This document shows, in pieces, positions 8,526 to 14,731 of a stretch of 34,801 bases of DNA. The position numbers and the translations under genes are program-made. Below the pieces are notes generated by a model. It made no database searches. It was not told where the DNA came from and saw only the letters and a list, made by a program, of their open reading frames with translations. The first letter of the stretch is position 1. Every line of letters begins with the position of its first letter. Source of the stretch: Spirochaetota bacterium (lineage in GTDB: Bacteria > Spirochaetota > Spirochaetia > B11-G9); the NCBI GenBank assembly GCA_024280415.1, contig JAJRQE010000046.1:1-34801 (forward strand), in the 5' to 3' direction.

Positions 8526-8610
8526 GAGCTTCTTGCAAAACCATTGTTTTGCAAGAAGCTGTCATGGGGTCAAAAAGTTAACCTGTTACTCTGTAACTTT
8601 TTAACTTTTC
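8526..8610. repeat. Dispersed hairpin repeat family B, copy 1
   Basis: A perfect 15-bp stem with a CATT loop (AGCTTCTTGCAAAAC at 8527-8541 pairing with 8546-8560) is followed by a nested hairpin: outer AAAAGTTAA (8573-8581) with TTAACTTTT (8601-8609), inner GTTAC (8585-8589) with GTAAC (8593-8597). The segment 8526-8586 recurs in inverted orientation at 34404-34464, matching at about 54 of 61 positions. It is in the 5' leader of selD and downstream of the XdhC-YqeB gene. Confidence 0.85.
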
Positions 8611-8796
8611 TTCGACTAAGAATGGGTTCCCGACACTTTGTGTCGCCCATTTTATCTTTATTAAAGATCCTTGCCAATTTCAAAACCCAAGAGTTTTGAA
8701 ATTGACTCTTTATTCTTTAAATTCAGGAATCGGAATGGGTTCTGATCCAATTTGTGTCAGATCAAATAAATTTGCCGGATAATCTTACAGAACTGT
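8611..8796. repeat. Intergenic cluster of further hairpins between selD and yqeB; no gene seen
   Basis: Two more hairpins are visible: CGACAC-TTT-GTGTCG (8631-8645), like the core of family A, and AATTTCAAAAC-N6-GTTTTGAAATT (8676-8703), which shares the CAAAAC/GTTTTG core of family B. AATGGGTTC occurs at 8621 and again near 8734, suggesting decayed tandem copies. Any of these stems could serve as a terminator or processing site for the upstream minus-strand operon, but none has a clear T-run. Confidence 0.6.
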
Positions 8797-10386
8797 TTAT
8801 TTCTTTGGTTGTGTCAGAGTCAGCAATGCTTCGAGAGTTCCTCCTCCCACAGCTCTGGCCTTATCGGATATTGTAAAACAATTATCTACATTCCCCCGGG
8901 TATCCACATCCCCTATTTTAAATCCTTTTTCCGGAACTACCATTCCATCGTGAATAATCCCCCTGAGTACTCCATCCAGCTGGGATCTTATTTCACTTTT
9001 CCCTATTTTTGCCAGAAGATCTCCTTTTTTTACCAGATCTCCTATTTTTTTTAATACATCCACTTTTCCGGCTGTAGTCGACCTTACAACCCTTTTAGCC
9101 GATTCACCTCCGATTTCTCCCGGAATCCCTGTATTTGGTTCCGGTTTTCCCTTTAGAATAACTGTCCCCAGGTTATGTCCTCTGTTAGTTTCAACGACTG
9201 CATCCACATCCACTCCTGCTTCGAAACCCGGACCCAGTCCGATAACCACAGGTGCCATATTTCTGGTTGTTCCCAGATTTTTCTTTGCCAGTATGGCATC
9301 TATGACTGCAATGGGTTTAAGAATCTGAATATATTTACCGTCAGGATCTTCTATAACCGGAATTGCCCTTTCTGCAAGTATTGTTTCAACCTCTTTTTTA
9401 GTCGCAGCCTTTACTGCCGTTATTCCTGCCACTGTTACCGATCTGTCATACATTGCCTGAGAGTAGGAGACAGTGCTACGAATAACTGTCGGTTCAGCAA
9501 TCTCAAGGACAACAACCCTGAATCCTGAATTGTGGAGTCTTGCAATAGAGCCCGAGGCAATATCTCCCCCCCCTCGTACTATTACAAGGTTATCGAATTT
9601 TTGTTTTATCGATTTTCCCGAGGCTCCTGTCTGAACCATTTTAATTTCGGCAAGAATACTGAAAGCTATCTCTTCCGGGGTTTCTGCTTTTAAATCCAAC
9701 CCTACGGGAGCATATACAGAGGCAAGTTTTGCCTCATCAAAACCGTCTTCCTTCATATGATTCACCATTAATGCGACTTTTCGTCTGCTCCCCAGAAGGC
9801 CGATATAGGCTGCCCGGGAATTGACTACTGAACGTAATACGGCCTCATCCACACTTCCCGTGCATATTATAATATAAGTATTTTCATCAATACTGACTTT
9901 TTTAACTGCCGCTTCAATTTTATTATCATGGTAAAGCTGTCTTGCCATAGGGAATCGCTCTTCCGAGATAAATTCTTTTCTGTTTTCAACCAATGTAATA
10001 CTGTAATCCAGTTTTTCCGCCAGCCCTGCAATCTGAAGGGCAACATGTCCTCCTCCTATAATAAGCAGTTCCGGTCTTGGCACAATTACCTCAATAAATA
10101 CCTCCAGGTTTCCCCCGCAGGACATTGCTATACTTGTTTTACTGGTTCCGCTGTCCAGTTTGTACTCGACCATTCGAGACTGACCGGTTTTAAGGCAGGA
10201 AACAGCTTCTTTAATAATAAAAGATTCTGCAAGTCCCCCGCCGATGGTCCCTATTATACTGCTGTCACCAAGGATAATCATTTTTGCGTTACTTCTGGGG
10301 GTAGATCCCCTGGAGGAAACAATTGTTGCCACTGCAAAGGGTTTATTCTGTTCCCTCAAATCTGCTGCTGCCTGAAAAAATTCCAT
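8797..10386 (-). CDS. yqeB: XdhC-family / YqeB-family fusion for selenium-dependent molybdenum hydroxylase maturation
   Basis: A 529-residue two-domain accessory protein. The first ~255 residues are XdhC-like: an N-terminal block (FAVATIVSSRGSTPR, GTIGGGLAE, MSCGGNLEVFIE) and a Rossmann domain (LLIIGGGHVALQIAGLAEKL; IGLLGSRRK). The second part, from about residue 265 (LVIVRGGGDIASGSIARLH, VVIGLGPGFEAGVDVDAVVE, TNRGHNLGTVIL), is the YqeB/EF2563 family associated with selenium-dependent molybdenum hydroxylases. XdhC proteins protect and insert the molybdenum cofactor; YqeB's exact role is unknown. AGGAG precedes the start, which is 9 bp after the yqeC stop, so the two form an operon. YqeB and XdhC are separate genes in many genomes. 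Confidence 0.9.
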   Translation of the reverse strand: MEFFQAAADLREQNKPFAVATIVSSRGSTPRSNAKMIILGDSSIIGTIGGGLAESFIIKEAVSCLKTGQSRMVEYKLDSGTSKTSIAMSCGGNLEVFIEVIVPRPELLIIGGGHVALQIAGLAEKLDYSITLVENRKEFISEERFPMARQLYHDNKIEAAVKKVSIDENTYIIICTGSVDEAVLRSVVNSRAAYIGLLGSRRKVALMVNHMKEDGFDEAKLASVYAPVGLDLKAETPEEIAFSILAEIKMVQTGASGKSIKQKFDNLVIVRGGGDIASGSIARLHNSGFRVVVLEIAEPTVIRSTVSYSQAMYDRSVTVAGITAVKAATKKEVETILAERAIPVIEDPDGKYIQILKPIAVIDAILAKKNLGTTRNMAPVVIGLGPGFEAGVDVDAVVETNRGHNLGTVILKGKPEPNTGIPGEIGGESAKRVVRSTTAGKVDVLKKIGDLVKKGDLLAKIGKSEIRSQLDGVLRGIIHDGMVVPEKGFKIGDVDTRGNVDNCFTISDKARAVGGGTLEALLTLTQPKK

Positions 10387-10395
10387 TCGTAACTC

Positions 10396-11217
10396 CTATA
10401 GTTTTATAACCGCCATAACAGGGGGGGCGCTGAGATCGTTCCCCGGCGCTTCGTGCCTGTGGTACGACTCATAGTCGTTTTCAGTCATTGAAGTAATTAG
10501 AATCCTATCGATACCAATGGATTCTGATATGTACCCGGCAATCTCCTTTGCCGCCGAAATGCGAGATAACGTTTCGCTTTTATTAAATATTACAATTTTT
10601 CTGCTTTTAGGGGAAGTGTCTTTAAATAGTCCTCTATTTGAAATTATAAGTTTTGCAACTATAACAGGGGTAAGAATATCACCAATTGCTGTTTTTGTAA
10701 GAGTGGTAAATATTTCAGGCCGGTGAATATTTTTCTCATCTATTTCTGTGCCCACAGAGTCCATTCCAATAATACCTGCTGCAATGTCTGTATTTAAGGG
10801 TAAAACAGGTTCATATGGTGCCGGAGCCTTTATTGGTCTACCTCGCGCTCCGTCAGCCTCCACAAGGAGAATATCAAATAGTTCAGATTGGCGAATGTAT
10901 TCTATCTCTTCTTTTGAAAATCCTTTTATCTTTCTCTCCGTTTCAATAAGATTTCTGCCTGCAACTGTTATTGTTCCCCTGGCAGCACTATTCTGCATTA
11001 CCAGAGTCTCTGCTTTTCCTGTGAAAAAAATATCGCAGGGTCTGATTTTAACTTCAGGATGGAATATCATTGTAGTGGTAGTTACAAGAACTTTTTGTCC
11101 CAGAGTTCTAAGTTCAGTTGCCAGTCGATACATTGTACTGGATTTTCCGCCGCCGCCGACAAAGGCAATTACCTGTGGTTTTCTGACATCTATGCCGAAT
11201 GCATCAATAAGTTCCAT
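10396..11217 (-). CDS. yqeC: YqeC-type selenium-dependent hydroxylase accessory protein
   Basis: A P-loop protein of 273 residues from the YqeC family, found with SelD, YqeB and molybdenum hydroxylases. VIAFVGGGGKSSTMYRLA (about residues 16-33) is the nucleotide-binding loop, and VLVTTTTMIF, DILLVEADGARGRPIKAPA and IGMDSVG follow as in the family. Its biochemical step is not established. The C-terminus is odd: between LITSMTEN and the usual terminal PPVMAVIKL lie about 16 residues (DYESYHRHEAPGNDLS) encoded by a copy of the dispersed repeat family A. No clear ribosome binding site is seen before the ATG. A good promoter lies at 11265-11293 on this strand. Confidence 0.88.
   Translation of the reverse strand: MELIDAFGIDVRKPQVIAFVGGGGKSSTMYRLATELRTLGQKVLVTTTTMIFHPEVKIRPCDIFFTGKAETLVMQNSAARGTITVAGRNLIETERKIKGFSKEEIEYIRQSELFDILLVEADGARGRPIKAPAPYEPVLPLNTDIAAGIIGMDSVGTEIDEKNIHRPEIFTTLTKTAIGDILTPVIVAKLIISNRGLFKDTSPKSRKIVIFNKSETLSRISAAKEIAGYISESIGIDRILITSMTENDYESYHRHEAPGNDLSAPPVMAVIKL
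10429..10472. repeat. Dispersed repeat family A, copy 2, in frame inside yqeC
   Basis: Forty of 44 positions match the copy at 5318-5361, including the CGGCRCTTCGTGCCTG hairpin. Here the repeat is inside coding sequence and preserves the frame, adding residues near HRHEAPGNDLS just before the final beta-strand of YqeC. It starts right beside a run of seven G (10421-10427). Confidence 0.85.
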
Positions 11218-11264
11218 TTAAATTCGATCTGATTTAACAATCATCATTAGATTCATTGGAATCA

Positions 11265-11293
11265 ATTGTAATATTTAAAACAGGATTGGTCAA
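11265..11293 (-). promoter_or_regulatory. Sigma-70 type promoter for yqeC-yqeB
   Basis: Read on the minus strand: TTGACC (11293-11288), a 17-bp spacer, then TACAAT (11270-11265). Each hexamer is one mismatch from consensus. The start point would be near 11258, giving a leader of about 40 nt before the yqeC ATG. Confidence 0.65.
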
Positions 11294-11345
11294 ATTAAGG
11301 AGGCTCATCCTCAGAAAAAAAGGGGGGGGGAATATTTTCTTATGT

Positions 11346-11374
11346 TTGACTATTGCCGACTCTTTTAGTAAGTT
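11346..11374 (+). promoter_or_regulatory. Possible sigma-70 type promoter for the FmdE-like gene
   Basis: TTGACT, 17-bp spacer, TAAGTT. The -35 is good and the -10 weak. It would give a leader of about 22 nt containing AGGAGG. Just upstream lies an A7G9 homopolymer tract (11315-11330). Confidence 0.4.
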
Positions 11375-11403
11375 ATTGCTTTGTAATTTTAACAGGAGGC
11401 AAA

Positions 11404-12003
11404 ATGGAGTATCCGAAATTTTTTGAAAAAGTTGAGAAAATAGTATTAAAGGATGATTTGTCAGATTTTCTGGGTACATTTAAGGAGGGAATAGTTGAAT
11501 TTTCCTATACAGAAATTGTAAAAAGTGCAGGACACAGTTGTCCCACTATAGCAGGTGCATATCTTATGACCCTTAAAGGTCTTAAAGCGCTCTTTGTAAA
11601 CGAACTGCCTTTGCGGGGCAGGATTAAAGTTGAGTTCCCCGAAGCATTTGAAGAAGGGGTAACAGGTGTAGTTGCCAATACCATTTCCAATATTACAGGA
11701 GCCACGGAACTATCCGGGTTTAAGGGTATTGGGGGTAGTTTTGTAAGGCATTCACTTATGAAGTTTAATTCGGATATTGAATCGAGTGTCCGTTTTACAA
11801 GAATAGATACAGGAAAGACTGTTGATGTTGTCTATAATTCTGATTTAATACCCGGAAGTCCTAAAATTCAGGCACTTATGCCTAAGGTTCTTACCGGAAG
11901 TTCTTCTGTAGAGGAGCGAAAGGAATTCGGTGAACTGTGGCAGAGCAGAGTGGAACAGATTATAAGCCATGCAGACGATCTTGTTTCGGTGAGTATTAAT
12001 TAA
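11404..12003 (+). CDS. FmdE-like protein of unknown function
   Basis: A 199-residue protein starting at the ATG at 11404, which has AGGAGG 5-6 nt upstream; an upstream in-frame ATG at 11353 would overlap the probable promoter. The segment IVKSAGHSCPTIAGAYL resembles the conserved His-x-Cys-Pro region of the FmdE family (a domain named from molybdenum formylmethanofuran dehydrogenase operons, often metal binding), and PLRGRIKVEF, TGVVANTISNITGA and GFKGIGGSF follow. No signal peptide or membrane segment. It is divergent from yqeC across 186 bp, so a link to molybdenum or selenium handling is plausible but inferred. The fold assignment is by eye from one motif and should be treated as tentative. 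Confidence 0.6.
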   Translation: MEYPKFFEKVEKIVLKDDLSDFLGTFKEGIVEFSYTEIVKSAGHSCPTIAGAYLMTLKGLKALFVNELPLRGRIKVEFPEAFEEGVTGVVANTISNITGATELSGFKGIGGSFVRHSLMKFNSDIESSVRFTRIDTGKTVDVVYNSDLIPGSPKIQALMPKVLTGSSSVEERKEFGELWQSRVEQIISHADDLVSVSIN

Positions 12004-12016
12004 AAACTGACCCCAC

Positions 12017-12045
12017 TTGTATATCACCATCATCATGTTTAGAAT
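12017..12045 (+). promoter_or_regulatory. Possible promoter for proA-proB
   Basis: TTGTAT, 17-bp spacer, TAGAAT in the 76-bp gap before proA. The -10 is good, the -35 poor. The expected start, near 12052, would leave a leader of about 28 nt with a GGAGG site. Confidence 0.35.
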
Positions 12046-12079
12046 ATGCGGATCAGATATTTTTTCCGGAGGATAACAG

Positions 12080-13381
12080 GTGGGTATTGAAGAACAGGCG
12101 TTGGAAGTTAAAAAGGCACAGGTTTTTTTAGGTGCTCTGGGGCTGGAAAAACGGAACAGGGCCTTAGATGCCATAGCTCGAGGGATCAGACTCAGAGAAG
12201 ATGATATTATCGCAGCAAATAAAAGGGATTTAATAGCCGCAGAGTCAGAAAATATTGCGCCTCCTGTTCTTAAAAGACTGAAATTTGACACTGGAAAAAT
12301 TGATGAAGTCTGTAAAGGGATTGAATCTCTTATTAGACTTTCTGATCCTGTCGGCAGGACTATACTTGCCAGAGAACTGGATACCGATCTTGAACTTTAT
12401 CAGGTAAGTTGTCCTATTGGTGTTATCGGCATGATCTTTGAATCCAGACCGGATGCACTTGTTCAAATTGCAACACTGTGTTTAAAAAGCGGTAATGGGG
12501 TAATTCTAAAGGGGGGGAGTGAGGCTCTTCATACAAACAGAATCCTGTCAGAGATTATCAGGGATGCTTCTGTTAATGCAGGAATCCCTGATGGATGGAT
12601 TCAGCTTGCAGAAACCCGGCAGGAAGTTTCCCTGATGCTCGATATGGAAGATAAAATTGATCTTCTCATCCCCAGGGGATCAAACAGCTTTGTAAAATAT
12701 ATAATGAAAAATACAACAATACCTGTCCTTGGTCATGCTGATGGGATTTGTCATCTTTTTGTGGATAAAGATGCGGATGTTTCCATGGCTGTAGATCTGA
12801 CAGAAGATTCCAAGACCCAGTATGTTGCAGTATGCAATGCCCTGGAAACCCTTCTTGTTGACAGTTCAATTGCTTCCGATTTTCTACCCCTTATGAAGGA
12901 GAAACTGGAAAGTAAAAATGTTGAGCTGAGAGGATGTGAAATTACCAGGAAGTTTATAGATATAAAACCTGCAGTAGAAGAGGACTGGAGCACTGAGTAT
13001 CTTGATTATATTCTGTCGGTAAAGGTTGTAGATTCTCTGGATGATGCTATTTCACACATAAACAAATACGGCTCAGGGCATACAGATTCTATTGTTACAG
13101 GAAACGGAGAAAGTGCAGAGAGGTTTATGAATCTGGTGGATTCCGCAGATACCTTCTGGAACTGCAGTACCCGGTTTTCGGACGGGTTTAGATATGGTCT
13201 GGGTGCGGAAGTAGGGGTAAGTACCAATAAGATACATGCAAGAGGTCCTGTTGGCCTTGAGGGGCTTGTAATATATAAATGGAGGTTAAAGGGTAACGGA
13301 CATAAAGTTGCAGATGATTCGGTTGGCAATAGTACTTTTACCCATAGAATTATAGAAAAAGAGTACAAGAGATCCCTTTAA
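12080..13381 (+). CDS. proA: Gamma-glutamyl phosphate reductase
   Basis: Second enzyme of proline biosynthesis: NADPH reduction of gamma-glutamyl phosphate to the semialdehyde. The 433 residues match ProA length. Visible signatures are CPIGVIGMIFESRPDAL near residue 110, LKGGSEALHTN, LIPRGSNSFVKYI, and the catalytic-cysteine block VAVCNALETLLVD, with EVGVSTNKIHARGPVGLEGL near the end. The start is a GTG preceded by CCGGAGG with 8-9 nt spacing; no ATG is closer. Its stop overlaps the proB start by one base (TAATG), implying coupled translation. The order proA-proB is the reverse of the classic enterobacterial proBA. Confidence 0.96.
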   Translation: MGIEEQALEVKKAQVFLGALGLEKRNRALDAIARGIRLREDDIIAANKRDLIAAESENIAPPVLKRLKFDTGKIDEVCKGIESLIRLSDPVGRTILARELDTDLELYQVSCPIGVIGMIFESRPDALVQIATLCLKSGNGVILKGGSEALHTNRILSEIIRDASVNAGIPDGWIQLAETRQEVSLMLDMEDKIDLLIPRGSNSFVKYIMKNTTIPVLGHADGICHLFVDKDADVSMAVDLTEDSKTQYVAVCNALETLLVDSSIASDFLPLMKEKLESKNVELRGCEITRKFIDIKPAVEEDWSTEYLDYILSVKVVDSLDDAISHINKYGSGHTDSIVTGNGESAERFMNLVDSADTFWNCSTRFSDGFRYGLGAEVGVSTNKIHARGPVGLEGLVIYKWRLKGNGHKVADDSVGNSTFTHRIIEKEYKRSL

Positions 13382-14478
13382 TGAGAAATTTTGAGGGGCT
13401 CCAAAGGGTTGTTATTAAAATTGGAACTAATTTACTGACAAACAGTAAAGGTTTTGATATTGACTATGTTCATTCCATAAGTTCACAAATTGCAGGATTG
13501 CAAAAGAGGGGGCTTCAGGTCCTTCTTGTCAGTTCCGGTGCCATTGGAATGGGGGCAGGCGAAATAGGACTTAAATCAAGGGTCAGGGATATAAAGATGC
13601 GACAGGCCTGTGCTGATATTGGCCAGCCCCTTCTTATGCATCAGTACAAAGAGTCTTTTAGTAATTTTGACATCTCTATAGCACAGGTTCTTATTACTCG
13701 GGAAGTTTTAAATAATCGAACAACATTCCTGAATCTCCGGAACTCTGTGGAAACACTCCTTTCCCTGGGAATTATCCCGATATTCAACGAGAATGATTCA
13801 GTTTCCACAGATGAAATCGGATCTGCCTTTGGTGACAATGACAGGCTGAGTGCACTTGTTGCTTCTAAAATAGATGCTGATCTCCTAATAATACTTACCG
13901 ATATTGATGGTTTGTACAGTGGGGATCCAAGAAAGGATTCAGATGTCACCCTGATCTCCAGTGTTTCCGAGCTGACCCCGGAGATCCTGGCCTATGCAGG
14001 AAAAGCAGGATCTGAATTTTCGACTGGAGGGATGCAGACTAAACTTCAGGCCGTCAGCATTGCAGCAAATGCAGGCTGTAAGACGATTCTTGCCCATGGT
14101 GGGAAAAAAGATATCCTCTTACGTCTTATTGATGGAGAAGATGAGGGAACTGTCTTTCTGTCGGGAAAGAAGCTGGCAGCCAGATCCAGATGGATTCTTC
14201 ATAGCGATACTACCGGCCGGATTAATATCGATGATGGTGCGCTGAAAGCAATCAGACTAAGAAAGAGTCTTCTTCCATCGGGAATTATTTCGGTAGAGGG
14301 TACTTTCAAAGATGGAGATGTTATCTCTATTAATGGAATAGCCCATGCTGTGAGTAATTTTACAAGTACGGAAATTGAAAATATTATCGGTCATCATTCA
14401 AAGGATATATCTTCCATTATTGGTGAGGGGCACCGGGACGTAGTTGCCAGACCTGAAGATATTGTGTTTATTGAATGA
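13381..14478 (+). CDS. proB: Glutamate 5-kinase
   Basis: First committed enzyme of proline synthesis: ATP-dependent phosphorylation of glutamate. The 365-residue protein has the amino-acid kinase fold first (RVVIKIGTNLLT, VLLVSSGAIGMGAGEIGL, FNENDSVSTDEI, FGDNDRLSALVA, LLIILTDIDGLYSGDPR, STGGMQTKLQA) and a C-terminal PUA domain (about residues 275-365), as in the long ProB form. It begins within the proA stop. The last four codons, including the stop, are the first bases of a direct repeat that recurs 176 bp downstream. No terminator is seen after it. Confidence 0.96.
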   Translation: MRNFEGLQRVVIKIGTNLLTNSKGFDIDYVHSISSQIAGLQKRGLQVLLVSSGAIGMGAGEIGLKSRVRDIKMRQACADIGQPLLMHQYKESFSNFDISIAQVLITREVLNNRTTFLNLRNSVETLLSLGIIPIFNENDSVSTDEIGSAFGDNDRLSALVASKIDADLLIILTDIDGLYSGDPRKDSDVTLISSVSELTPEILAYAGKAGSEFSTGGMQTKLQAVSIAANAGCKTILAHGGKKDILLRLIDGEDEGTVFLSGKKLAARSRWILHSDTTGRINIDDGALKAIRLRKSLLPSGIISVEGTFKDGDVISINGIAHAVSNFTSTEIENIIGHHSKDISSIIGEGHRDVVARPEDIVFIE

Positions 14479-14547
14479 AGTTTTCTGCGGGAACCGAGTT
14501 GTCCTGTAACTGAAGATTCCTTTAACTCAATTAGGTATGTGCCGATA
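14467..14547 (+). repeat. 81-bp direct repeat, copy 1 (includes the proB 3' end)
   Basis: Starts with TTTATTGAATGAAG, the last proB codons and stop, and ends at GTATGTGCCGATA. It is repeated at 14643-14723, exactly 176 bp downstream, with differences only around TGTAACTGAAG versus TGCAACGCAAC. Confidence 0.93.
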
Positions 14548-14642
14548 TAAGCTATTCGGGGAAGCCTCGTAATGGTAGAAAACCAACATTACGAATGGCT
14601 CTCATTGAGGAGTTGAATATTAGGACGGTTGGTAGCGAAAAC
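14548..14642. other. Spacer between the direct repeats, possible structured RNA segment
   Basis: The 95 bp hold a clear hairpin, CGTAATG (14570s) pairing with CATTACG, with CCTC/GAGG outside it and a GGTTGGTAGCG stretch at the end. No open reading frame on the plus strand is convincing. The minus strand stays open through the repeats but the putative product has no recognisable domain and overlaps the radical SAM gene, so I do not call it. Confidence 0.5.
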
Positions 14643-14723
14643 TTTATTGAATGAAGTTTTCTGCGGGAACCGAGTTGTCCTGCAACGCAACATTCCTTTA
14701 ACTCAATTAGGTATGTGCCGATA
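14643..14723 (+). repeat. 81-bp direct repeat, copy 2 (leader of the radical SAM gene)
   Basis: Second copy of the element at 14467-14547. It ends 8 nt before the ATG of the radical SAM gene, so it forms most of that gene's visible leader. No good Shine-Dalgarno sequence is present in it. Confidence 0.93.
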
Positions 14724-14731
14724 AAAACTGT

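Noticed and set aside
8506-8565. Longer SelD N-terminus from 8565
   Set aside because: It would translate the hairpin repeat; the ATG at 8505 has a strong GAGGAG.
14467-14723. Group II intron, retron or CRISPR array
   Set aside because: No reverse transcriptase, no domain V-like hairpin, and only two repeat copies with a 95-bp non-unique spacer.
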